Shown here: positions 26,325 to 34,905 of the stretch, in pieces
Numbering within the stretch: the first letter of the stretch is position 1
Layout of the letters: every line of letters starts with the position of its first letter
Assembly (NCBI RefSeq): GCF_947498005.1
Contig: NZ_CANMIW010000004.1
Span: forward strand, 62,001-126,000
Direction of reading: 5' to 3'
DNA: 64,000 nucleotides
From: an uncultured Winogradskyella sp.
GTDB taxonomy: Bacteria > Bacteroidota > Bacteroidia > Flavobacteriales > Flavobacteriaceae
The notes under the pieces: model-generated
The model's database searches: none
The model's input: only the letters and a program-made list of their open reading frames with translations
What the model was told of the DNA's origin: nothing
Translations under genes and position numbers: made by a program

Positions 26325-29180
26325 ATGCCAAAAAATAATAGCTTAAAATCAATTTTATTAATCGGATCAGGACCTATAGTAATAGGTCAAGCCTGTGAGT
26401 TTGATTACTCTGGTTCTCAGGCATTAAGATCTTTGAGAGAAGATGGAATTGAAACCATTTTAATTAATTCTAATCCTGCAACAATCATGACAGATCCTAC
26501 AATGGCAGATCATGTTTATTTGTTGCCATTGACGACTAAGTCCTTAATTCAAATTTTAAAAGATCATCCTCAAATCGATGCTGTATTACCTACAATGGGT
26601 GGTCAAACTGCTTTAAATTTATGTATTGAAGCAGATGAAAAAGGAATTTGGGAAGATTTTGGTGTGGAAATTATTGGTGTAGATATTGATGCTATAAATA
26701 TTACTGAAGATAGAGAAAAGTTTAGAGAATTAATGTTAAAAATTGGTGTTGGCATGGCACCTCAGGCAACAGCAACCTCTTTTTTAAAAGGAAAAGAAAT
26801 AGCACAAGAGTTTGGTTTTCCACTTTGTATTAGAGCATCATTTACGCTAGGTGGAGCAGGAGCTTCTATTGTTTATGATGAAAAAGAATTTGACGAAAAC
26901 TTAACAAGAGGTCTAGAAATTTCCCCTATTCATGAAGTAATGATAGATAAAGCTCTTTTGGGCTGGAAAGAGTATGAGCTTGAGTTACTACGTGATAGTA
27001 ATGACAATGTTGTGATTATATGTACTATTGAAAATATGGATCCTATGGGAATCCATACAGGTGATTCAATTACTGTGGCACCAGCAATGACATTGTCTGA
27101 TAAAACGCAACAAAAAATGCGAGATATGGCTATCCATATGATGCGTAGTATTGGAGACTTTGCAGGTGGTTGTAATGTTCAGTTTGCGGTTAGTCCAGAT
27201 GAGGAGGAAGAAATTATTGCAATTGAAATTAATCCACGTGTATCACGTTCGTCTGCATTGGCAAGTAAAGCTACAGGTTATCCAATTGCAAAAGTTGCAG
27301 CAAAATTGGCGTTAGGTTATACTTTGGACGAGTTAAATAATCAAATTACAAAATCAACATCGGCTTTATTTGAACCGACATTAGACTACGTAATTGTTAA
27401 AATACCACGTTGGAATTTTGATAAATTTGAAGGTTCAGACAGAACATTAGGTTTACAAATGAAAGCTGTTGGAGAGGTAATGGCTATTGGTCGTTCGTTT
27501 CAAGAAGCCCTTCACAAAGCAACACAATCTTTAGAAATTAAAAGAAATGGATTAGGTGCAGACGGAAAAGGTTATAAAGATTATGATACTATTATAAATA
27601 AATTGAAATATGCGAGTTGGGATCGTGTTTTTGCTATTTATGATGCTATAGAAATAGGTATTCCATTGAGCCGTATTTTCGAAATCACAAAAATTGACAT
27701 GTGGTTCTTAAGGCAATATGAAGAATTATTTCAACTTCAAAAAGAGATTTCTACAAATACCATAGATTCATTAGACCGTGAGTTGTTATTAGAAGCGAAG
27801 CAAAAAGGTTATGGAGATAGACAAATAGCACATATGCTAGGTTGTTTAGAAAGTGAGGTTCGTAATAAACGAATGGAACTGAATATTAATCGTGTTTTTA
27901 AATTAGTAGATACGTGTGCTGGCGAATTTAAGGCTCAAACTCCGTATTATTACTCAACTTTCGAAAGTGAGGTTGAAACACCATCTGGCGAAGTTTACGT
28001 GCATAACGAAAGTATAGTTTCAGATAAAAAGAAAATCATTGTTTTAGGCTCTGGTCCAAACAGAATTGGACAAGGTATAGAATTTGATTACTGTTGTGTA
28101 CATGGTGTTTTAGCTGCTGCAGAATGTGGTTATGAAACCATTATGATTAACTGTAATCCTGAAACGGTTTCTACAGATTTTGATATTGCAGATAAATTAT
28201 ATTTTGAACCTGTATTCTGGGAACATATCTATGATATTATTCAACATGAAAAACCAGAGGGTGTTATTGTTCAATTAGGTGGACAAACCGCTTTAAAACT
28301 TGCTGAGAAGTTAGAAAAATGGGGTGTTAAAATTATGGGAACTAGCTTTAAGGCTTTAGATTTAGCTGAAGATAGAGGTAGTTTTTCAAACATATTAAAA
28401 GAACATAATATTCCTTATCCAGAGTTTGATGTTGCAGAATCTGCAGATGAAGCTTTAGCGATAGCAGATGTTTTAGACTTTCCTATTTTAGTGAGACCAT
28501 CTTATGTATTGGGTGGACAAGGAATGAAAATTGTGATTAACAAACAAGAACTAGAATCTCATGTTATTGATTTATTAAAATCTATTCCTGGTAACAAATT
28601 ACTATTAGACCACTATTTAGATGGTGCTATTGAGGCAGAAGCTGATGCTATATGTGATGCAGAAGGTAATGTCTATATCATTGGTATCATGGAGCATATT
28701 GAGCCTTGTGGTATTCACTCTGGTGATAGTAATGCAACGCTACCACCTTTTAATTTAGGTGAATTAGTGATGCAACAAATAAAAGATCATACGCATACTA
28801 TTGCAAGGGCATTGAATACAATTGGATTAATTAATATTCAGTTTGCCATTAAAGATGAAGTTGTTTATATCATTGAAGCTAACCCAAGAGCATCGAGAAC
28901 CGTACCTTTTATTGCTAAAGCCTACAAAGAACCATATGTTAATTATGCGACTAAAGTAATGTTAAGAGAGAAAAAAGTTACTGATTTTGATTTTAATCCT
29001 CAATTAGATGGTTACGCGATTAAACAACCCGTTTTCTCATTCAATAAATTCCCTAATGTGAATAAGAAATTAGGACCAGAGATGAAAAGTACAGGAGAAA
29101 GTATTTTATTTATTGATAGTTTAAAGGATGATCAATTTTACGATCTTTATTCAAGAAGAAAAATGTATTTAAGTAAGTAG
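26325..29180 (+). CDS. carB: Carbamoyl-phosphate synthase large subunit, short form
   Basis: It makes carbamoyl phosphate from bicarbonate, ATP and ammonia passed from CarA, for arginine and pyrimidine synthesis. Two homologous ATP-grasp halves are evident: GSGPIVIGQACEFDYSG opens the first (about 12) and GSGPNRIGQGIEFDYCC the second (about 577). EINPRVSRSSALASKATGYPIAK and EANPRASRT mark the active sites. The protein ends after about 951 residues, whereas the roughly 1070-residue enzymes carry a C-terminal MGS-like allosteric domain; that domain is absent here. The short length is, to my knowledge, normal for flavobacteria. carA is not adjacent. Confidence 0.96.
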   Translation: MPKNNSLKSILLIGSGPIVIGQACEFDYSGSQALRSLREDGIETILINSNPATIMTDPTMADHVYLLPLTTKSLIQILKDHPQIDAVLPTMGGQTALNLCIEADEKGIWEDFGVEIIGVDIDAINITEDREKFRELMLKIGVGMAPQATATSFLKGKEIAQEFGFPLCIRASFTLGGAGASIVYDEKEFDENLTRGLEISPIHEVMIDKALLGWKEYELELLRDSNDNVVIICTIENMDPMGIHTGDSITVAPAMTLSDKTQQKMRDMAIHMMRSIGDFAGGCNVQFAVSPDEEEEIIAIEINPRVSRSSALASKATGYPIAKVAAKLALGYTLDELNNQITKSTSALFEPTLDYVIVKIPRWNFDKFEGSDRTLGLQMKAVGEVMAIGRSFQEALHKATQSLEIKRNGLGADGKGYKDYDTIINKLKYASWDRVFAIYDAIEIGIPLSRIFEITKIDMWFLRQYEELFQLQKEISTNTIDSLDRELLLEAKQKGYGDRQIAHMLGCLESEVRNKRMELNINRVFKLVDTCAGEFKAQTPYYYSTFESEVETPSGEVYVHNESIVSDKKKIIVLGSGPNRIGQGIEFDYCCVHGVLAAAECGYETIMINCNPETVSTDFDIADKLYFEPVFWEHIYDIIQHEKPEGVIVQLGGQTALKLAEKLEKWGVKIMGTSFKALDLAEDRGSFSNILKEHNIPYPEFDVAESADEALAIADVLDFPILVRPSYVLGGQGMKIVINKQELESHVIDLLKSIPGNKLLLDHYLDGAIEAEADAICDAEGNVYIIGIMEHIEPCGIHSGDSNATLPPFNLGELVMQQIKDHTHTIARALNTIGLINIQFAIKDEVVYIIEANPRASRTVPFIAKAYKEPYVNYATKVMLREKKVTDFDFNPQLDGYAIKQPVFSFNKFPNVNKKLGPEMKSTGESILFIDSLKDDQFYDLYSRRKMYLSK

Positions 29181-29257
29181 TTGGCACAATTTTCGCGTGT
29201 ATACTAAGTATATCAATTAATATTTACTAACTTAGTACAAGAGATTATTCCGATTAG

Positions 29258-29617
29258 ATGAAAAAAATATTACTTAGTTGTATTGCTGTAGTTATGTTTG
29301 CTAGTGTATGTGCTGATGCGCATGTGTTCCAAAATGATTTTGCTATGGAATCTACTGTGAATAAAAATTATCATTTTCAAGACGGTAGTTTTAAAATTTC
29401 GCCTAATCCATCAAAAAATAGGTTAAATATTAAATTGCCAAAATATTCTGAAAACTTACTGTTAGAAGTATATGATGTTTTAGGTAAGCGAATTCATAAA
29501 AGTACAATTACGCGATTAGAATCTTCAATTGATGTTACTAACTGGAAAACAGGAATGTATTTGGTTAAAATCACTGGAGATAAACAAACCCAAACAAAAC
29601 GGTTTGTAAAGCAATAA
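29258..29617 (+). CDS. Short secreted protein with type IX sorting domain
   Basis: A signal peptide (about residues 1-22) is followed by only about 25 residues and then a complete type IX secretion C-terminal domain (about 45-119): SPNPSKNRLNIKL, LEVYDVLGKRIHK, and the terminal GMYLVKITGDKQTQTKRFVK. Type A sorting domains normally follow a large cargo; here there is almost none. It may be a tiny secreted or surface protein, or a remnant of a larger one. It lies 77 bases after carB on the same strand. Confidence 0.8.
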   Translation: MKKILLSCIAVVMFASVCADAHVFQNDFAMESTVNKNYHFQDGSFKISPNPSKNRLNIKLPKYSENLLLEVYDVLGKRIHKSTITRLESSIDVTNWKTGMYLVKITGDKQTQTKRFVKQ

Positions 29618-29634
29618 AAATAATTTAAAATAGA

Positions 29635-29681
29635 AAAGTTGTTTCAATCCTAGTTAAATTTAGGTGGAACAACTTTTTTTT
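29635..29681 (+). terminator. Terminator after the T9SS-tail gene
   Basis: AAAGTTGTTtCA pairs with TGgAACAACTTT around an 18-nt loop, followed by a long T-run. Confidence 0.75.
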
Positions 29682-29713
29682 TGATTTTTTTTAAGATTAA
29701 AAAGCGTAAAAAA

Positions 29714-30259
29714 CTAAGATTCAAATAATTCAATCATAGCATTTTGACTTTTAATTAATTCAATATGATCTTCTAATTTAAAATCTGAAGAATTAAAACG
29801 AGATGATCTATTTCTTGATTGTTCTTGTCTAGCAATACTTCTTGCAAAACGCCTTACACCTTGTTTTGAGTCTAAAATTAAACCAGGAACTTTAGCATTT
29901 TTTCCGTCTTCGCCTTTAGCAACCATTGTAAAATATGAAGAATTGCAATGCTTAACGATACCTGTTTGTACGTTCTCAGATTCAACACGCAGCCCAATGA
30001 CCATTGATGTATTTCCCGTATAATTAACAGAGGCTTTTAAGGTGACTAATTCGCCTACTTCAATAGGATTTAAAAAGTCAACCTTATTTACAGATGCCGT
30101 AACGCAGTAATTTCTTGAGTGTTTTGAGGCACATGCAAAAGCAATTTGATCCATTAGATTTAAAATATGACCACCATGTATTTTACCACTAAAATTAGAA
30201 TGTGATGGTAACATTAGCTGAGTGATCGTAACCTGAGAGTCCTTTGCGTATTTATACAT
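29714..30259 (-). CDS. Acyl-CoA thioesterase, hotdog fold
   Basis: A hotdog-fold thioesterase hydrolysing acyl-CoA to CoA and free acid. The family core MLPSHSNFSGKIHGGHILNLMDQIAFACASKH gives the active-site segment near residues 17-48, with TASVNKVDFLNPIEVGE as the following strand. It is 181 residues, including an about 40-residue polar C-terminal extension (RSIARQEQSRNRSSRF) beyond the hotdog domain. Chain-length specificity cannot be inferred. It is monocistronic on the minus strand. Confidence 0.9.
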   Translation of the reverse strand: MYKYAKDSQVTITQLMLPSHSNFSGKIHGGHILNLMDQIAFACASKHSRNYCVTASVNKVDFLNPIEVGELVTLKASVNYTGNTSMVIGLRVESENVQTGIVKHCNSSYFTMVAKGEDGKNAKVPGLILDSKQGVRRFARSIARQEQSRNRSSRFNSSDFKLEDHIELIKSQNAMIELFES

Positions 30260-30457
30260 GAGTCTTACTTTAGTATTGGCCTGATGAGCCTATGATTGCC
30301 TAAATTAGTTATTTATTTTTCGTAAACTTAATCTCTCTTCTATTTTTAGTAAGTTCTAATATATTCTAAATTATAAAGTGATTTTAATAATTATTGCTAT
30401 CGGAATTATAAAAATTACCATTGAGAATTTTAAACCACTTAATGAAGTAGAGGAACG

Positions 30458-30805
30458 TTATTCGTTTTCTTCTTCAACTTTAGTAATAAAATACTTAGTA
30501 TCACCTAGCCAAAACATCGTCTTGTAACGCTCAAAATAATAAAGCTTTACAAATTTACCCTGTAATCTATTAAGGTCTTCAATCGCCTTTTCTTCGCCAT
30601 CTTCAACAGAGAAGGTAAATGTTTGCGCATCGGAAACACCTTGGCTTATTTCGCCTTCCCAAGTTTTAAATATAACACCTTTGTTACTGAATTTAACCAA
30701 TTTCCCTGCTCTTATACCTTCACTGTAATGTACAAAATACATGAAACAGAATATGCCAGCCGCTAATATTAAAAGGACAATAATTGATTTGATTAAAAAT
30801 TTCAT
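30458..30805 (-). CDS. Single-pass membrane protein, uncharacterised
   Basis: A 115-residue protein with one N-terminal transmembrane helix (about 5-26) and a beta-rich periplasmic domain (GKLVKFSNKGVIFKTWEGE, LQGKFVKLYYFERYK). As I recall, flavobacterial relatives carry the name 6-phosphogluconate dehydrogenase in databases. Nothing in this sequence supports that: there is no Rossmann fold and the length is far too short. Function unknown. It precedes nothing obvious in an operon; rmuC starts in the same orientation farther upstream (end at 30880). Confidence 0.65.
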   Translation of the reverse strand: MKFLIKSIIVLLILAAGIFCFMYFVHYSEGIRAGKLVKFSNKGVIFKTWEGEISQGVSDAQTFTFSVEDGEEKAIEDLNRLQGKFVKLYYFERYKTMFWLGDTKYFITKVEEENE

Positions 30806-30879
30806 GATATTATATTTTTCTATAGTACTAAGCTTTCGCTTTTATTTATTTTAAAACTAAAGTTTTAAATCCTATTCTA

Positions 30880-32271
30880 CTAATTATCTTCTTCTTCGGC
30901 TCGTTTTAAAATGGCTTCTGGAAGCGCCTTTTTCGCTTTGGCACCCATTTTTTTGAGTTTTTCAACGCTAGTGATTAAATTGCCTCTACCGTCAACTAAC
31001 TTGTTCATTGCAGATGAATAGTCTGATTTTGCAGCATCAATCTTTTTTCCAACACCTGTTAAATCTTTTACTAAACCTTCAAATTTATCATAAAGAGCAC
31101 CAGCTTGTCTTGCAATTTCAATAGCGTTTTGTTGTTGTTTTTCATTATTCCACATACTATCAATAGTACGTAGCGTAGCTAAAAGGGTAGAAGGTGTAAC
31201 AATAACAATATTTTTTTCAAATGCTTTATTGTAAATGGTGTTATCCTCATTAACAACTATGGCAAAAGCGGGTTCTATGGGTATAAATAGAAGTACAAAA
31301 TCTGGCGATTCTATATCGTATAAATCTTGATAGTTTTTATCAGAAAGTTGGTCAACATGTCTCTTAATTGAATTGACATGTGCTTTAAGAAAAGTTGATT
31401 TATCATTATCATCATCTGCATTAACCAAACGTTCGTAATCAGTTAAAGATACCTTAGAATCTATAATCATTTTTTTATTACCAGGTAAGTTTAAAACGAC
31501 ATCTGGTAAAACTCGAGAACCATTTTCTAGAGTAAAACTTTGCTGCACGAAATACTCTCTATCTTTTTCTAAGCCCGATTTTTCTAAAACACGTTCCAGA
31601 ACTAATTCGCCCCAATTACCTTGCATTTTACTATCACCTTTTAGGGCTCTTGTAAGGTTGGTCGCTTCTTTTGTCATCTGCTGATTAAGATCTTTTAAGC
31701 CTAATAATTGCTCCTTTAAAGCAGAATGCATACTTATACTTTCCTTTTGTGTATCATCTACTTTTTTCTCAAAGGTTTTTATTTTTTCTTCAAGTGGGTT
31801 TAAAATGTTTTTTATGTTTTCTTTATTCTGAAGCGTAAATTTTTCTGATTTTTCTTCAAGGATTTTTGAAGCCATTAATTCAAAATCTTTTCGAAGTTGA
31901 ATTTGTTGTTGTTCTAATTCGGCATCTCGTTTAAGGTTTTGTTCTTGTAGATTTTCGAATTCGGTATTACGTCTCGATAATTCTGTATTTAAAAAATCTT
32001 TTTCTTTCCTTATGTTTTCGCGTTCTGTTTCAATTTTAGAAATCGATTCTTTTAATTCATTAAGCGTTTGGTTGAAATATTGGTCTTGCTTTAGATTTTC
32101 AGATTCTGAGAATTGTTTGAAATCTTCAAATTGTTTTTGCAAATTAGTATTACGTTCTTCTAATGTACTTCTATCACTTTTGCCTTTTAATTGTGCGAAT
32201 TTTAGACCTATAAAAGCGCCAATTGCGGCTGAAACAAAAATAGAAATGATAAGAATGATGGTGTCGTTCAT
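30880..32271 (-). CDS. rmuC: DNA recombination protein RmuC
   Basis: An N-terminal transmembrane helix (about 4-24) is followed by a long coiled coil (about 28-205, rich in Glu/Lys/Gln) and an RmuC nuclease-like domain: NWGELVLERVLEKSGL, then VLPDVVLNLPGNKKMIIDSKVS, whose Asp and D-x-K fit a PD-(D/E)xK active site. RmuC limits inversions and tandem rearrangements at repeats in E. coli. The normal length (463) and order of segments make the call secure. The biochemical activity of the family is still inferred. Confidence 0.93.
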   Translation of the reverse strand: MNDTIILIISIFVSAAIGAFIGLKFAQLKGKSDRSTLEERNTNLQKQFEDFKQFSESENLKQDQYFNQTLNELKESISKIETERENIRKEKDFLNTELSRRNTEFENLQEQNLKRDAELEQQQIQLRKDFELMASKILEEKSEKFTLQNKENIKNILNPLEEKIKTFEKKVDDTQKESISMHSALKEQLLGLKDLNQQMTKEATNLTRALKGDSKMQGNWGELVLERVLEKSGLEKDREYFVQQSFTLENGSRVLPDVVLNLPGNKKMIIDSKVSLTDYERLVNADDDNDKSTFLKAHVNSIKRHVDQLSDKNYQDLYDIESPDFVLLFIPIEPAFAIVVNEDNTIYNKAFEKNIVIVTPSTLLATLRTIDSMWNNEKQQQNAIEIARQAGALYDKFEGLVKDLTGVGKKIDAAKSDYSSAMNKLVDGRGNLITSVEKLKKMGAKAKKALPEAILKRAEEEDN

Positions 32272-32398
32272 GTTTTAAAAAAGATATTGTTCAAAGATAA
32301 TCGATAAAGTGGACATTGAAGTTGAATTTTGAAAATGAAATGACTTAACTAGAATTCTTAAAGATTCTATTAGTTAATATGTGCATTAAAATTTAAGC

Positions 32399-33193
32399 CT
32401 ATTGCGTAACTTTAAAACTTCCTGTATTGTTATCAAACGCGATTAAATCTTTTGGGAAAAGGGTTTCAAAAACGCCGTTTTTAATTAAATTACAAGGTTG
32501 CTCACAAACAACATGGTCTTGTTGCATCACAATCATGGTGTCGCATAGTTGTATGGCCAAATCAATTTCATGAGAAGAAAATAGGATAGTTTTACCCGTT
32601 TCTTTAGTTAATTTTTGAAGCAGTTTTAATATATATGCTTTATGATACATATCGAGATGAGTAGTGGGTTCATCTAAGATAATAATTGCGGTATCTTGAG
32701 CTAAAGCTCTTGCAATCATTACTTTTTGTAGTTGTCCATCACTTAGCTCATAGCACCTTCTGTTTTTTAAGTCCATAATGTTTACAAGTTGTAAAGCATT
32801 ATTAATTATTGAGAGGTCGTTATCAGATAAATTACCAATCCAATTTGTATAAGGATGTCTTCCTAATGAAACCAACTCAAAAACGGAAAGGTTTTTAGAT
32901 ATTAATGGTTCTGTTAATACAATACTTAATTGCTTAGCTAGTTCTACAGGCGACGTAGTTTCTAAGAGTTGTTGATTGAGTTCTACTGTACCAGATAGAG
33001 TTGGTTGCACACCAATTAGTGTTCTTAAAAGGGTGGATTTACCAATGCCATTGGCACCAACTAAACCTATGAGATGCCCTTGTTGTAATTCGAAATTTAT
33101 AGCGCTAGCAATAACGGTCTCCACTTTTTTGGTTTTATAACCAATGGAAAGTTGTTGCACTTGTAAAATGGTATTGCTATTTGATTTTGGCAC
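32399..33193 (-). CDS. btuD: ABC transporter ATPase, B12-type (BtuD-like)
   Basis: A FecE/BtuD-class ATPase of 264 residues: Walker A GANGIGKST near residue 43, signature LSDGQLQKVMIARAL, Walker B IIILDEPTTHLD, and switch histidine SSHEID. It energises the BtuC-like permease encoded in the same operon. The substrate call (cobalamin) comes from context: the operon is divergent from a cobalamin riboswitch with btuB and btuG. Its ATG overlaps the stop of the lipoprotein gene by 1 base, implying translational coupling. Confidence 0.82.
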   Translation of the reverse strand: MPKSNSNTILQVQQLSIGYKTKKVETVIASAINFELQQGHLIGLVGANGIGKSTLLRTLIGVQPTLSGTVELNQQLLETTSPVELAKQLSIVLTEPLISKNLSVFELVSLGRHPYTNWIGNLSDNDLSIINNALQLVNIMDLKNRRCYELSDGQLQKVMIARALAQDTAIIILDEPTTHLDMYHKAYILKLLQKLTKETGKTILFSSHEIDLAIQLCDTMIVMQQDHVVCEQPCNLIKNGVFETLFPKDLIAFDNNTGSFKVTQ

Positions 33194-33789
33194 TAATTCA
33201 TTAAATTACTTGTAATATTATTGTCGTGACAGAGTGTAATATAGTGAATTGCCAACACAATCTGAATATTAGTATTAGCTAAATCAAAATCTAGCTTATT
33301 GTCTTCCATATAGCTAAGAATTGAAAAATGACTAAAATTTCCAGACTTCACAACTTTGTTATAGTAATCTTTTATCCTTAGATTATGTTTTGTGTTTTTA
33401 GCTAAAAACTCAATGTATTTGCCACCTTCTTTTGGGACAAGGTATTTGTATTCTGTATTGTTTCTATTTGATTTGGAATGTGTTTTGGTTTCCCAAATTT
33501 CATCAATTGTAGATTCTGAAACCGATTTAAATAGGTTTTCAATTTTTTTTGGCTCTACGCTAGAAAATCCTGTAGATTCTAATTTTTGAACTTTATTTCT
33601 AAATTGAAAGTGAAAATTATCATCTTTTAATCCCATGATGTCTTTAACGAAAAAGGATCGTATGGTTTCAAGATCTTTTAATTCTTCTTTTGCAAAGGTC
33701 GTTTGGAGTTCGGTAGTGGTTTTGTAAGATTTGCATCCAATTAATAATGTAATTGCACATGCTATTAGTAAGGGTTTAACAGTGTTCAT
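33193..33789 (-). CDS. Lipoprotein of unknown function inside the B12 operon
   Basis: I start at the ATG at 33789, giving MNTVKPLLIACAITLLIGCK with a clean LIGC lipobox; a longer reading begins at 33822. The mature 180 residues are mostly charged helix with no recognised family. The gene lies between btuC and btuD and overlaps btuD by 1 base, so it is cotranscribed. It is probably a periplasmic-side lipoprotein. A role in B12 uptake is inferred from position only. It has no SBP fold, and the SBP gene (btuF) is already present. Confidence 0.6.
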   Translation of the reverse strand: MNTVKPLLIACAITLLIGCKSYKTTTELQTTFAKEELKDLETIRSFFVKDIMGLKDDNFHFQFRNKVQKLESTGFSSVEPKKIENLFKSVSESTIDEIWETKTHSKSNRNNTEYKYLVPKEGGKYIEFLAKNTKHNLRIKDYYNKVVKSGNFSHFSILSYMEDNKLDFDLANTNIQIVLAIHYITLCHDNNITSNLMN

Positions 33790-33833
33790 CTTACAAAAAC
33801 TTAGGGGAGTTTTTGTTTTCATGTTTTAATAGT

Positions 33834-34874
33834 TTAAAACATCATTTTCCGCTGTTTTACAAGTAACCAAATTACTACTGGTGCTCCTACTAACGCAGTA
33901 ATCGCATTGATAGGTAAGGTATAGTCACTAGCAGGAACTTGAGCAATACTATCACAAATTAGCATTACTATAGCACCAAATAAAAACACAGCAGGCAATA
34001 ATATTTTATGATTTGAGGTTTTAAATATTTGCCGAGTTAAATGCGGAATTGCCAATCCAATAAATGCTATAGGGCCAGCAAATGCGGTAACAGTTCCTGC
34101 AATTAAACTTGTGGCGAATATAATAACGAATCTGCTAGTTTTCAAAGATAATCCAAGGCTTTTTGCGTAGTTGTCTCCTAATAGCAAGGCATTCAGGCTT
34201 TTAGCCGACGCAATACTGAGGGTAATTCCTAAAGCGTAAATTCCGAAGAAAATGAGCAATTCTTCCCAGGATAAATTGCCTAAACTACCAAATCCCCAAA
34301 ATATATATTGTTGTAATTGCTCAGCCGAACTAAAGTAAGAAAGCACACTCACAACTGCAGCTGTGATGCTACCAAACATTAAACCAATAATAAGAATTGC
34401 CATTGTATCTCTAATCTTACTAGAAACTGCTAATACTGACAAAAGCACTAAAAAACTACCTAAACTAGCAGCGATTACAATACTCCATTTTGAAATTAGA
34501 AGAGTCGCAAAAAGACCACCAAAGAGTCCAGAACCTAAAATAACAATAGCCACACCAAGACTGGCGCCAGAGCTAATACCTAAAACAAATGGTCCAGCCA
34601 ATGGGTTTCTAAATAGCGTTTGCATTAGTAAACCTGAAATACCTAAACCAGAACCAACCATGACAGCATTAATGGCTTTGGGTAATCTAACTTTGGTAAT
34701 TATAATTTCCCACGTAGCATTGTCAGACGAGCTAAAAAGGCCTTTAACAACTTCAGAAAATGGAATACTAATAGAACCTAAACTAATATTAGCCACAAAG
34801 CACAAAAGCAATAGTGCAATTAAAATAATAAAAGAATATGTATAGTTAGATTTCATTGATATTAGAGCACTCAT
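33834..34874 (-). CDS. btuC: ABC permease, FecCD/BtuC family
   Basis: A 346-residue permease with about ten transmembrane helices. FecCD-family segments include GSGLGISGLLMQTLFRNPLAGPFVLGISSGASLG (about 77-110), the ATPase-contact region GPIAFIGLAIPHLTRQIF (about 265-282), and VPASDYTLPINAITALVGAPVVIWLL at the C-terminus. It transports cobalamin, haem or siderophores as a dimer; cobalamin is favoured by the adjacent riboswitch, btuB and btuG. It lies 31 bases after btuF. Confidence 0.85.
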   Translation of the reverse strand: MSALISMKSNYTYSFIILIALLLLCFVANISLGSISIPFSEVVKGLFSSSDNATWEIIITKVRLPKAINAVMVGSGLGISGLLMQTLFRNPLAGPFVLGISSGASLGVAIVILGSGLFGGLFATLLISKWSIVIAASLGSFLVLLSVLAVSSKIRDTMAILIIGLMFGSITAAVVSVLSYFSSAEQLQQYIFWGFGSLGNLSWEELLIFFGIYALGITLSIASAKSLNALLLGDNYAKSLGLSLKTSRFVIIFATSLIAGTVTAFAGPIAFIGLAIPHLTRQIFKTSNHKILLPAVFLFGAIVMLICDSIAQVPASDYTLPINAITALVGAPVVIWLLVKQRKMMF

Positions 34875-34905
34875 GTTTTTTATCCAACAGTAATTTAAAA
34901 CTACC

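Noticed and set aside
30378..30530. Short + frame starting with GTG, with a hydrophobic N-terminus
   Set aside because: It runs antisense into a well-supported gene (30458-30805), lacks a convincing start context and shows no protein-like continuation.
30458..30805. 6-phosphogluconate dehydrogenase
   Set aside because: A name I recall being attached to relatives; the sequence is a 115-residue single-helix membrane protein with no dehydrogenase motif.
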